Below are positions 38,343-47,098 of a stretch of 64,000 bases of DNA, one piece after another. The stretch's first letter is position 1; every line of letters begins with the position of its first letter. Source of the stretch: Christiangramia sp. OXR-203. GTDB taxonomy: Bacteria; Bacteroidota; Bacteroidia; Flavobacteriales; Flavobacteriaceae. The stretch covers positions 1,364,001 through 1,428,000 of the forward strand of contig NZ_CP139698.1 in NCBI RefSeq assembly GCF_034372165.1. The letters run 5' to 3'. Under the pieces are notes generated by a model. The model worked only from the letters and a program-made list of their open reading frames with translations, had not been told where the DNA came from and made no database searches. The position numbers and the translations under genes were made by a program.

Positions 38343-39203
38343 TTATTTTTCAGACTCTACAATTAATCTTTCCTGATCTAACCCTTTCTTATATTTATGA
38401 AGCAAACTAATAAGACTTAAGATTTCTACTTCATCAATCCTCGAAATATTAAAGTTAATTTTTTGAGTATTATATCTTGTTCGACTACCCGAATTCTTTA
38501 ATAGTTCCTCTAAACCTTCAGGAATAAAAAACCGGCTTTTATCAGGGAAATTTTTTTGGTATTCATTTAAATAAATGCCGATTCCGGCCATATCAAAATC
38601 ACCAAAATGGAGATAATTATTGGGTATGGATTTCATCCAGGTAATGAAATCTTTATTTTGGCTTTGGGGATAGCGGTTTATAAATAACGGACGGATATTT
38701 TTAAACAAATAAGCCTGTCCCTTTAATCTTCTAAAATTCTCAGAATTTTCTACCCCCACAATGGTGACATCGGGAGCAGGGATAAATTTTTCGAAGTCAT
38801 AGATGAAATTGAAAATTCCCTCTACAGGTTCGATTAAAATTTCTTCTGAATTTAATGTTGCAGGAATAGGAGTAAGGCTGTTCACTAAAAATCCTTTAAA
38901 GGTCCGAACGGACTTTAGTTTAGAATCCCCTGTGACATTCACAAGGAATGCACGTGAGCTATCGCCTTCCTCCAAAGCCGCAACGTAGGCTTGCAGATCT
39001 TTAATGGAAAATCTGGTGTGGAGGTACAAATCCAGCTTTTCTTGATTGGCTAAGCCCACTGTTTTCCTGATCTTCCCGGTTCGAAATAAAATATTTTCCT
39101 GAATGAGATCTTCAATTACAGCGTGTTTAGCGGCACTTCCGGGGAGTATCGTACCATTAGATAATTCTAAAAGAACTTTTGCTATGCGAAGAGGAAGTTT
39201 CAT
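38343..39203 (-). CDS. jetD: Wadjet nuclease subunit JetD
   Basis: The 286-residue protein is the Toprim-type DNA-cleaving subunit of the Wadjet plasmid-defence SMC complex. The HFGDFDMAGIGIYLNEY motif near residues 194-210 holds the DxD metal-binding pair of the Toprim domain; the N-terminal half is the winged-helix arm that recognises bent DNA. It follows jetC by three bases. In known Wadjet systems loop-extruding JetABC senses small circular DNA and JetD cuts it. It is somewhat shorter than the roughly 400-residue JetD of well-studied systems. Confidence 0.82.
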   Translation of the reverse strand: MKLPLRIAKVLLELSNGTILPGSAAKHAVIEDLIQENILFRTGKIRKTVGLANQEKLDLYLHTRFSIKDLQAYVAALEEGDSSRAFLVNVTGDSKLKSVRTFKGFLVNSLTPIPATLNSEEILIEPVEGIFNFIYDFEKFIPAPDVTIVGVENSENFRRLKGQAYLFKNIRPLFINRYPQSQNKDFITWMKSIPNNYLHFGDFDMAGIGIYLNEYQKNFPDKSRFFIPEGLEELLKNSGSRTRYNTQKINFNISRIDEVEILSLISLLHKYKKGLDQERLIVESEK

Positions 39204-39206
39204 ATA

Positions 39207-42200
39207 CTACAGGCTTTTCGCTGCCGGTACCTTTTGTACCAGTCGTTTTACCGTGGTGAAATTTTTGCTGTTTTTGGACAGGATGTAGGTGTAGCGGTAT
39301 TCCGTTGCGTTGTAACTGGTGGGAGAACCGTTGATCAACAGGATATTCCGGTCATTGGCAAATTTCAGAATACCTTTTACATTGTTGGGGTGAAGCCTGC
39401 CAATCTCATCCATCATGCAGTGAAGCTTGAAATCCTTAAACTTTTTTGAAGCATTGTCCTTAAACACATTCAGCAGCATAATATTGATCATTGCTTTCAC
39501 CAGCACATCGGTTCCTTCAGACCCTACGTTGGAAAGCTTTTCCACCCATTGGGAATCATTGTCATTTTCAACGATCCTGAATTCCAGCCCAAAAGAATCA
39601 GAAAGTTTCAGTTCATCCGCTTTAAAAAGGTTGATCTCTGTGAGTAATTGCTTAAGCAGCTTTACCGCCCGGGCATTACTGGAGTTCTGATCATCTGAAG
39701 AAAAAAGATTGGTTTCACCCAATTGCATTCCGTTTTCATCATTGAAGGCTTTTATTTCAAGCAGGATCTTCATGATCTTATTGGAACTTTCCACGGTTCT
39801 CATCGCCATACTTTTTATAGCCCCTACAAAGTTTCTGTTTTCAAAATCTGAATTGATCTTTTGGATTACCCGGTTAATCTCTCCTTCTTTAGAAAGCATT
39901 TCCCCGGTCTCTTTTCCAATTTGCCTTATAATGTGTGAAAAACGTTCATTCACCCGTACTTCATATTCTGCAATTTTATCTTCCTCTAAGAATTCCTTTA
40001 GGTCTTCGGCAAAATTCAGGTAATTATTGGTGCTGTTGAAGCGGGTTGGGAAATTGAATATGTTATCTTCGGCAAAATTTCCCGCAAACCTGGTAATTGC
40101 TTCCTGCAGGGTCCTTAGTTTTTCAATGCCGGAATAGTGTTTTTCTGTTATGTTTTCAATCATTTTGCTTCCGCTAAGGGCTGTTTTGTCCTTTTCATTA
40201 AACTGATTTAAAAGCCTCTCAACTTCGGGAAACCATTGCAGCTTCCTGAAATCCTCATACTTCTCCAGGTCCTGCAGGATCTGTCCCAATTGATTTTTCA
40301 GTTCTTTTACCTTTTCTGTCTTATTTTTAAGATCTTCGAGAAGGTGGTGTTCCTTACTCCTGTATTCTGCTTCTGTTCCTTCCAGTTCTTTATTTAATAA
40401 TGATCGGCGGTTCCTGAGGTCGGGTTCTTTATCAAATAATTCCCGCTTGTCCTTGTGATATTCAATAACCAGCGTATTATTGGATTCAATAAGATCCAAC
40501 TCCAGGTCTATTTCCTCCAGATTTTTGTCAATTTCTTCGATCCGCCCGGTATCTGCTCCTTGTTTATCGAGTTCAGATTTCTCCTGCGCTTTTATCTCTT
40601 TTGTTCGTGAGGCAATTTCCTTTTCTCTTTCTTTTACCTGTTCATTCAATTGCTGAAGAAGGTATTTTAAATTTGCTTTCTCCTGAAGCAGCAGGTCTTT
40701 CTTTTCTTTGATTTTAGCTGAAATTTCTCTCTTTAGCCTTGCTAGTAATTTGTCCAAAGCATCTTTCGCGTCCTGTTTTTCCGCGGCTAAATTTTTCCGG
40801 TCCTCCTGAAGTTTTTCCAGGGCCTTTGTTTTTTCTGCAGCTGCTTTTTGCTTCAGTTCATGAAGTGAATTTTCTTTTTTAGTAAGCTTCTGTGAAAATT
40901 GCTCCTTTTGATAGCTATTAGAGGAAATCTGTTCCTTCAGGCTATTGATCTTGGGACGGAATTTTCTTTTTAAATTTTCCTTTACTTTTTCCAGGTTTTC
41001 TACGGCTTCTTTTTTCCTTGACTGTAGTTTTTCCGCTTCTTCTGAAAGTTCCTGAATTTTCTCCTCATATTCTTCCAGAGTTTTTACCTGTTTGTCAATA
41101 GCGCTTAGATCAAGCTGCACCCCATAAAAGCTACCAGAATTTCCCTCGCTTAATTGGGGACTTAGATCTTTGCTGAAGAGTATGTTATCTTCATCCACCA
41201 CTTTTCCAATAGAGCTATGCCAGTTTGGAAGGTTCGTGTTGAGCCATTCATAAAAAGAGCCTTTGCTGTCATCTATTTTTCTTTGAACGGTCTCTATTTT
41301 TTTATTGGTTTCCTGAAGTGATCTTTCCAGATCATCTAATATAGCCTTAGAACCATTTTCTGCCTTTGCATTTTCCAGTTCCCATTCTTTTTTCAGGTGG
41401 TCTTTTTCCTTTCCGGAATTTTCTATGGTAGCTTTGGCAGTAATTATTTGTTGTTCCAGATCTTTTTTCTCCTCTTCCAGGGCTTTTGTTTCAGACTTAA
41501 AAAGAGGTGTATGTTTAATTTTTACTTCTTTAATTTTTAATTCCTGTAAGGAGTAGTCTTTATCCTGCATTTCATTTTCAGCAAGTTTGATTGCCTCGCG
41601 GTGCTGTTTTTCTATCTGTGCGATCAGGTTCTCATATTTTTCCTGCAGGTTTTCTTTATAAGTGCCAAAGCTCTCCTGGTGCTCTAGTCTTTCCCCGGTG
41701 ATCTTATTTTTAAATTTTTCAAGTTGCGTTTCAAGTTGATCCAGCATGGCCCGGTATTGTTGTTCAATGGCCTCGAATTTCCCGGTAAGCAGCTTTCGTT
41801 CCTCCTCTAAGTTTTGTTTGTTGAAAATTAGGCCCGACTTTCTTTCAGCCCTGGATAAAATGGTTCTAATATTTTTGGCTTCGTAAACCTTATTTTTCTC
41901 TTTCAGCTCTTTAAGTTGACTGGAGATAATTCCAATGTTTGTTTGCAGTTGTTTTTGGTTTTTTTCAAAGTTGGCTTTAAGAGCGTTCAGACGATCCCCG
42001 GCTTTTGTTTCCGCCACCGTGGCTTTTTCCAGTTCCTTTTCTATTTCAGGCCTGGTGGATTTGACACTATTAAGGAACCAGCCTAATTGTCTGGAAGAAC
42101 TTTTCTTTTCCTGTTCCACAAATAAATAGGAACGGTTGGCGGCGGCCACAGCTTCAGCCTGGGAACGCACGATAATCTTTCCGGCTTTGTTTTTTTGGGA

Positions 42201-42887
42201 CCAGATCTTTATATCATTCAGCTCTGTTTCAAAATTCCGTAAGTGGTTGTGGGCATAGGTGCTTAGATCGATCTTTATCTCTTCCTCGCTTAGGGATTTT
42301 ATAATGGTTTCTTTGATAAAAGCGGCATCCAGTTTAGAATTCAAAAATACATTCTGAATGGTTCGCGGAATATTCTGATACTGCCTGCTTTCCAGAAGAG
42401 CATATTTTCTGAATTCAGTTGCCAAACCTTTGTTGTTTCCGTAGAGAATATTGCGATAATCCTCGTAATTGCTGATAATCTTTGTATAATAGACTTCCCT
42501 TCCAAAAGCCGTTGTCTGTTCAAAAGTGGGAAAAGCTTTTCCGGTGTCATCTATAAAGTATTTCTTATCATACCTGGCATCAAAGAAACGAAACGCCACC
42601 CGTCCCTGAGATTTAAAGGCTATAACAGAATAGATGATATCCTCGCGTTTTACCTCAAAAATGATATACGAATTTTGATAGGGAAAATAATATTGATCAA
42701 AGTTCTTTTTTTCACGTGGAATACCCAGCTTTGTTTTATCGGCATTATAAAAGAACAGGATAGCTCTTAACAAAGTACTTTTTCCTACGCCCTGCGTACC
42801 TATTAGATGGACATTTCCATCTAGGCTAATTTCTGCATATTGTGCCGCAGCACTGTTTATAAAGATAATTTTATTCAGGGATCTCAT
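39207..42887 (-). CDS. jetC: Wadjet SMC-like ATPase JetC
   Basis: A 1226-residue SMC/MukB-like motor. The head begins NKIIFINSAAAQYAEI and has Walker A GTQGVGKST at residues 30-38; the C-terminal head half has HCMMDEIGRLHPNN (Walker B) and NILLINGSP. Long coiled coils, very rich in lysine and glutamate (for example residues 280-520 and 600-860), join them through a hinge. JetC is the loop-extruding engine. It overlaps jetB by 17 bases. Together with JetA, JetB and JetD it forms Wadjet, which eliminates plasmids by cleaving small circles. Confidence 0.92.
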   Translation of the reverse strand: MRSLNKIIFINSAAAQYAEISLDGNVHLIGTQGVGKSTLLRAILFFYNADKTKLGIPREKKNFDQYYFPYQNSYIIFEVKREDIIYSVIAFKSQGRVAFRFFDARYDKKYFIDDTGKAFPTFEQTTAFGREVYYTKIISNYEDYRNILYGNNKGLATEFRKYALLESRQYQNIPRTIQNVFLNSKLDAAFIKETIIKSLSEEEIKIDLSTYAHNHLRNFETELNDIKIWSQKNKAGKIIVRSQAEAVAAANRSYLFVEQEKKSSSRQLGWFLNSVKSTRPEIEKELEKATVAETKAGDRLNALKANFEKNQKQLQTNIGIISSQLKELKEKNKVYEAKNIRTILSRAERKSGLIFNKQNLEEERKLLTGKFEAIEQQYRAMLDQLETQLEKFKNKITGERLEHQESFGTYKENLQEKYENLIAQIEKQHREAIKLAENEMQDKDYSLQELKIKEVKIKHTPLFKSETKALEEEKKDLEQQIITAKATIENSGKEKDHLKKEWELENAKAENGSKAILDDLERSLQETNKKIETVQRKIDDSKGSFYEWLNTNLPNWHSSIGKVVDEDNILFSKDLSPQLSEGNSGSFYGVQLDLSAIDKQVKTLEEYEEKIQELSEEAEKLQSRKKEAVENLEKVKENLKRKFRPKINSLKEQISSNSYQKEQFSQKLTKKENSLHELKQKAAAEKTKALEKLQEDRKNLAAEKQDAKDALDKLLARLKREISAKIKEKKDLLLQEKANLKYLLQQLNEQVKEREKEIASRTKEIKAQEKSELDKQGADTGRIEEIDKNLEEIDLELDLIESNNTLVIEYHKDKRELFDKEPDLRNRRSLLNKELEGTEAEYRSKEHHLLEDLKNKTEKVKELKNQLGQILQDLEKYEDFRKLQWFPEVERLLNQFNEKDKTALSGSKMIENITEKHYSGIEKLRTLQEAITRFAGNFAEDNIFNFPTRFNSTNNYLNFAEDLKEFLEEDKIAEYEVRVNERFSHIIRQIGKETGEMLSKEGEINRVIQKINSDFENRNFVGAIKSMAMRTVESSNKIMKILLEIKAFNDENGMQLGETNLFSSDDQNSSNARAVKLLKQLLTEINLFKADELKLSDSFGLEFRIVENDNDSQWVEKLSNVGSEGTDVLVKAMINIMLLNVFKDNASKKFKDFKLHCMMDEIGRLHPNNVKGILKFANDRNILLINGSPTSYNATEYRYTYILSKNSKNFTTVKRLVQKVPAAKSL

Positions 42888-43446
42888 TGGCGATATCTTC
42901 AGGGATATGTAAGGACATAATTAATTCTTCCAGGTACTCAAAGGAGGATAGCACTTTAAAGGTGTTAGTAATCTCATCCTGCAATTCCAAAAAATTGTCT
43001 TTTAATAAGTAGTCAACGAGTTTGGAAACAGCTTCTGTGTGATTAGCTTTTTTTGTGATCCTTTTCAAGGAAGTCAGTTTCGATTTAAGGTCGACATCGG
43101 TATTCAGGCGCACGGTAATATCTGCAATGTTAAACCGAAATCCGGAGCCAAAAGAATGATCATAGGTTTTAAAAAAATCCAAAATATCTATCCATTTAAA
43201 AGCGATCTCGATTTTACGCTCCAAGTTCACTTTTGTTTCATTTCTACTGAAATAAAAGTATCCATTCCCTTTTTCCAGAATAAAATTGATATTCTCGAAA
43301 TAGGAGACGAGTAGCTCGAAATGATCTTCATCCTCCAAGACATTAAATAATTTGCGATCAAGATCTTTGGAGCTGTTAGAACAAATAAATTTTCCTTTGC
43401 TCAGCACTTCAAAGATCTCAGCCGTATGTTTAGGGAATTCCTGCAT
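42871..43446 (-). CDS. jetB: Wadjet KITE-like subunit JetB
   Basis: A 191-residue protein in the middle of the operon, with size and position of JetB, the MukE/KITE-like dimerising subunit that bridges JetA and JetC. A predicted winged-helix region lies in EVLSKGKFICSNSSKDLD and a helical C-terminus follows. Direct motif evidence is weak; assignment rests on the gapless jetA-jetB-jetC-jetD order. Confidence 0.78.
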   Translation of the reverse strand: MQEFPKHTAEIFEVLSKGKFICSNSSKDLDRKLFNVLEDEDHFELLVSYFENINFILEKGNGYFYFSRNETKVNLERKIEIAFKWIDILDFFKTYDHSFGSGFRFNIADITVRLNTDVDLKSKLTSLKRITKKANHTEAVSKLVDYLLKDNFLELQDEITNTFKVLSSFEYLEELIMSLHIPEDIANEIPE

Positions 43447-44646
43447 TTAATTCGATTTTGGGTAAACAAGTGTGTATTCAATATCCTGAAAAGTTTCATA
43501 GCTGGATGTGATCTCAAATAGTTCTTCATACTGTGATATCAACTGGCAATAAAGGGTCACCCGCTCTGCAAAAGAAACTTCTTTTAAAAAGTCGTAGTTC
43601 ATTAAAAAATTAAAGAGATTATTTCCGGTAGCCATAAAATTGTTTTTCACCTCTTCCAGGTTGATCAAAACTTCCTCCTGTATTTGGGTATCCAGTTGAT
43701 CGCGAGAAATGTTTTCAGCTACTGGAATCTTTATTTCTGCTTTTGTTTTGATTCGGCTGCTAATTCTTTTAATAGTCTCAAAAGCTTCATCTGTGGCCAG
43801 GAAATCGGGGGAAAGCTTTACAGGGTAGGTTGGTTGCTTTTCAAAGACCAATAAATTATGTTGACTTAATACTTTTATAATATCAGTACCAGCTTGAATA
43901 ATAAACTGATCTTTCAAATATTTTACTTTCCGCAGTTTTTCTAAAATTCCACTTTGGTATTTTATCTGGTTCAGGAATTCGATGATCTGTTTTTCCGTTT
44001 CAATTAGATTGTGGGAGCATTCAATAAGATCGTGTTTGACCTGGATAATTATACCAATAAGTTCTTCATCCAATGCGGCTTTAAAGAATGTTTTCTCTTC
44101 GCTTGAAATTAACTTTTCGGTTTGATGGATTAGGTCTAGAATATCCCTTCTTTTAAGATCCAGGTTTTCCAGTTTTGCTTTCTTGTTCTTGTAATTGGGC
44201 TCGTTTTTAAAAGTAGTATCAATATTTCTTCGCAGATCAACCACATTTTTCAGAGTGTTTAATGCGATCTTTTTGAAAGTATTCTTTATAAACCTGAGGT
44301 AATTGTATCTCCTTATCTCATTTTTCTCATTCAGGAAATAATCAATATTTTCACGAACACTTCTAATGTTTTCATTGATATAGGAAGTATTGATTTCCTC
44401 ATTTACTCCCAGTACATTTTCAAAAAACTCTAGGTACTGTGTATCAAGTTCAAGGTAATCTCCATTTTTATAAATAACCGAATGGTCTATAAGGAACTGA
44501 ATCTTTTCCTCCTTATAATCTACCATCTCCAGTGCATAATCAAAGCGGTATGCCAGGGATTTTCTCTTGACGAACATTTCTGACAAAAGCTTTTCCTCCA
44601 TTTGGAGGGCCCTGAGAAGTTCTCTTAAATTAGAAAAGGTGTTCAT
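43447..44646 (-). CDS. jetA: Wadjet kleisin-like subunit JetA
   Basis: A 399-residue helical protein at the head of the operon. The N-terminal half (residues 1-120) reads like paired winged helices (LRELLRALQMEEKLLSEMFV, KIQFLIDHSVIYKNGDYLEL), and the rest is coiled coil, as in the MukF/JetA kleisin that closes the motor ring. jetB starts one base after its stop. Assignment is by operon order and general architecture. Confidence 0.8.
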   Translation of the reverse strand: MNTFSNLRELLRALQMEEKLLSEMFVKRKSLAYRFDYALEMVDYKEEKIQFLIDHSVIYKNGDYLELDTQYLEFFENVLGVNEEINTSYINENIRSVRENIDYFLNEKNEIRRYNYLRFIKNTFKKIALNTLKNVVDLRRNIDTTFKNEPNYKNKKAKLENLDLKRRDILDLIHQTEKLISSEEKTFFKAALDEELIGIIIQVKHDLIECSHNLIETEKQIIEFLNQIKYQSGILEKLRKVKYLKDQFIIQAGTDIIKVLSQHNLLVFEKQPTYPVKLSPDFLATDEAFETIKRISSRIKTKAEIKIPVAENISRDQLDTQIQEEVLINLEEVKNNFMATGNNLFNFLMNYDFLKEVSFAERVTLYCQLISQYEELFEITSSYETFQDIEYTLVYPKSN

Positions 44647-45035
44647 ATAAAATAATAACCAGCAAAATCGGGAATTTTTATTTCATTACCATATTTTTTT
44701 CCAAGGTCTATCCAGAATCTGAATATTTACTGCCTTGTTTATCAGTAGGATTTTCTTTTTCCCTAAAAGTAGGAAAAGTTTGGAGGGACTAATAACCTAT
44801 TCCTTTATATTGGAAACCATTAGTTTCAGGAAAAAGTTCCCGATTGCAGCGCTCCCGCAAACCAGGAAGGAGTTGATATATAGGGGTCCTATATGAATTA
44901 GGTTAGGGCAGGATGCATGTTATTAACCGATTAGGAAACTATTTATGTAAAATAGTCCGCCCGTCAGAGTACTAATTTTTACTTTCTTCAATCTTTAGCA
45001 ACCTGTTCTTTTATTTCCAGAATTTAAACTATAGA
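44647..45035. other. Gap between Wadjet and the Hip module
   Basis: About 390 bases, probably the Wadjet promoter region plus the hipT 3' flank. One short dyad, ATATAGG-GGT-CCTATAT (44878-44894), is present. I see no clear terminator or RNA gene. Confidence 0.4.
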
Positions 45036-46019
45036 TTATAATTCCTCTTTAGTTAGTTTTTTTAATCGGGTTTGATAGGCCTGCAAATAGTTCCTTTTTG
45101 TTTTTTCGTCTAAAAAGGAAGCCATAGTTAGCGTATCTACCTGATCGGAACCGTTGAGCAAGGAAGCCATGATACTATTAAGCTGTTTCGAAGAGAGGCC
45201 TACATGTTCGGCCAGGACTTTAAATTGTCCGGCGACATGGGTTTGGACCAGGTGGGCTGGTAGTATACCGCCGTCTAATGCAAAATCACTATCCTCAATA
45301 TGAATACGAGTATTCAGCAGGTCATATGCCGGACTTAAGCGGTGATCTCCCATGGGGGTTTCCAGGATCGCAAAATTCTTCAGGTGTGCATCACCGTTGG
45401 AAAATAGATAGTTGAACAACATGAGTTTAAATAATTTGGGAGTTTCCACGCGATAAGCCGGTAAAAATTTTTTAATCAGCTGAAATAGCTCTAGGTAATT
45501 CCCCTCATACTTATAATGTTCACCCTGCGTCTGAGGTGTTTTTCCGGCAAGAGACGCAAAATCTTCTTTAGCTTTTTTGATACCATCGCTCTTTACATCA
45601 AAACGTTTGGTAATATAAGCTGGAGCACCATTCTTAAAAAAGATTAGTGCATTCTCAGCAGTTTCAATATCAAATACCTGGCGCGCAATTTGCATGGTCA
45701 GGTGCTCATTTGCGGGCATTTGCTCGCGTTTTTTTCCGGAATTTGGAATAGGTTTTAAAATATATTGACCGTGTTCCCCTTCTTGAATCAGGCGCAGCTT
45801 ATTTTTTTCTAAAAGCACTGAAAATTTTTCCTGTACCCCGGATATGGCTATACGCTTTTGATTGTCTTCAAATAGTTGATCTGTGGGTTGATTAGAGTTG
45901 GGCGCATCATAGGGAAGAACATGAGACACCTTACGACCTTCAAAAACACGTTTTAAACACGTTCTGCTATAGGTGTCAAAATTCGGGGCAAGGGTTCCAG
46001 GGCAATGGTCTATTTTCAT
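45036..46019 (-). CDS. hipT: HipT-like serine/threonine kinase toxin (HipA C-terminal part)
   Basis: The 327-residue kinase has the HipA core: the Ser/Gly loop AISGVQEKFSVLL (Ser60 in the place autophosphorylated in HipA/HipT), the catalytic loop FNYLFSNGDAHLKNFAIL (Asp210, Asn215) and the metal aspartate in LSPAYDLLNT (Asp233). It lacks the N-terminal subdomain 1, which is encoded separately by the gene upstream, as in the tripartite HipBST systems. Family knowledge: such toxins phosphorylate aminoacyl-tRNA synthetases and arrest growth. ATG overlaps the hipS stop by four bases. Confidence 0.88.
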   Translation of the reverse strand: MKIDHCPGTLAPNFDTYSRTCLKRVFEGRKVSHVLPYDAPNSNQPTDQLFEDNQKRIAISGVQEKFSVLLEKNKLRLIQEGEHGQYILKPIPNSGKKREQMPANEHLTMQIARQVFDIETAENALIFFKNGAPAYITKRFDVKSDGIKKAKEDFASLAGKTPQTQGEHYKYEGNYLELFQLIKKFLPAYRVETPKLFKLMLFNYLFSNGDAHLKNFAILETPMGDHRLSPAYDLLNTRIHIEDSDFALDGGILPAHLVQTHVAGQFKVLAEHVGLSSKQLNSIMASLLNGSDQVDTLTMASFLDEKTKRNYLQAYQTRLKKLTKEEL

Positions 46020-46348
46020 ACAGATTCTTTTATTTTTTCGACGGTGATGGCTCCCACGGTATCATAGCGAGCGGTAGTCATGAGAATACCAAAATAATCA
46101 TCGGTATCCAGACGCTTGGCCTTACATACTTTTTGCCGGTTAGTTCCTTCCGGAAGCATATTATAAAAAAAAGGAAACAGGTATTTAGAATGATACACCG
46201 GCTGAGACCTTGGCAGGGTAAGACTAATAGAAGGATTCTGGGGATCGGATAGCCACATTTCCAGATACCGGAAGGTAAAACTACCATCATCATGTTGTTT
46301 CAGGATACCCGCTTTCTCACCTTTATAATAAATGGCTGCTTGTCTCAT
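46016..46348 (-). CDS. hipS: HipS-like protein (HipA N-subdomain 1)
   Basis: A 110-residue protein matching the HipA N-terminal subdomain (Couple_hipA): RQAAIYYKGEKAGILKQHDDG, PSISLTLPRSQPVY, LFPFFYNMLPEGTNRQ. In E. coli HipBST the separate HipS acts as the antitoxin while HipB augments it. Here gene order hipB-hipS-hipT is the same and spacing is tight. Which partner neutralises the toxin in this organism is inferred, not seen. Confidence 0.85.
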   Translation of the reverse strand: MRQAAIYYKGEKAGILKQHDDGSFTFRYLEMWLSDPQNPSISLTLPRSQPVYHSKYLFPFFYNMLPEGTNRQKVCKAKRLDTDDYFGILMTTARYDTVGAITVEKIKESV

Positions 46349-46355
46349 TTAAGAT

Positions 46356-46565
46356 TTATATATTTTTTACCTGAAGAGTAATTTCCAAACCTAAAATATC
46401 GGTGATTTTTTGTAGTGATTTTAGGGTAGGGTTGGCCTGACCAGTTTCAATTTTATATATGGTATTAATTCCAAGATCCGCTATTTCTGCTAACTGGAAC
46501 TGGGTAATTTTCATATTATCACGTCGCTCCTGAATAAGTAATCCGATTTTTTCTACTGCTGACAT
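46356..46565 (-). CDS. hipB: HipB-like HTH regulator
   Basis: A 69-residue Xre-type helix-turn-helix protein (MKITQFQLAEIADLGINTIYKIETGQANPTL), the usual DNA-binding partner of HipA toxins. It is the first gene, seven bases ahead of hipS, and three palindromic operators stand upstream, so it probably represses the operon alone or in complex with the toxin. Confidence 0.88.
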   Translation of the reverse strand: MSAVEKIGLLIQERRDNMKITQFQLAEIADLGINTIYKIETGQANPTLKSLQKITDILGLEITLQVKNI

Positions 46566-46592
46566 TTCGTATGCTATTTTTATTCCCCTTAA

Positions 46593-46732
46593 TCCACACT
46601 GTAGTGTGGAATGAAAAGTCGAAAATTACAATGTAAACAAAAATACACTAAAAAACACACTTTAGTGTGAAATAGGATGTATTTTTCTGATAAATTGTAT
46701 AAATTACCCTCAAAATCACAGTATAATGTGAT
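46593..46732 (-). promoter_or_regulatory. Three HipB-like operators at exact 61-bp spacing
   Basis: Three dyads upstream of hipB share a fourteen-base core. Operator 1 is TCCACACT-GT-AGTGTGGA (46593-46610, perfect), operator 2 CACACT-TT-AGTGTG (46656-46669, perfect), operator 3 ATCACA-GTATAA-TGTGAT (46715-46732). Their centres are at 46601.5, 46662.5 and 46723.5, 61 bases apart each. Operator 1 sits 28 bases before the hipB ATG. A half site TACACTA is also seen at about 46644. Confidence 0.7.
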
Positions 46733-46799
46733 TCTCGGTGGTTTAAAATAAGAAAAAAGCGAGGAAATAAGTGCGATAAGATAAGGAGGCCTTTTCCCC

Positions 46800-46860
46800 C
46801 CTTACACTACTTAAAGAATATTTTAAAGATCGGGTTGTTTATTTTTTAAGTAGTGTAAGG
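46800..46860. repeat. Perfect 16-bp inverted repeat (61 bp in all)
   Basis: CCTTACACTACTTAAA (46800-46815) and its exact complement TTTAAGTAGTGTAAGG (46845-46860) enclose a 29-base AT-rich loop. Sixteen perfect pairs would form a stable hairpin. A run of pyrimidines (CCTTTTCCCCC) precedes it. It stands between the divergent hip and SIR2 genes, and could be a terminator-like hairpin, a regulatory site or the relic of a small mobile element. Confidence 0.6.
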
Positions 46861-47098
46861 CAAAGGTCGTCAATTTTTTATTAAAAGCAATCACCGGAAG
46901 GATATACCTCGCAAATAGAATAGGTCAGGTGGGATTTTGGTTAAAAATATTATTTCAGAAATAATCAACGGGCCTCTTACTGAATGCTTTCAAATGCAGA
47001 TTAACGTAAAATAAAAATTTCCAAAATGATAAATTAGTAAAAATTAATTTACATTATGAGTAAATCCGAATTAATCATAAAATAGTCTAATCCACTCC

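Noticed and set aside
39048..39062. GTGGGCTT match to the guide inside jetD
   Set aside because: Eight bases of identity are expected by chance in a 64-kb window.
44878..44894. ATATAGG-GGT-CCTATAT dyad as a Wadjet operator
   Set aside because: Seven-base AT-rich arms are common by chance here, and the distance to the jetA start (over 200 bases) does not fit.
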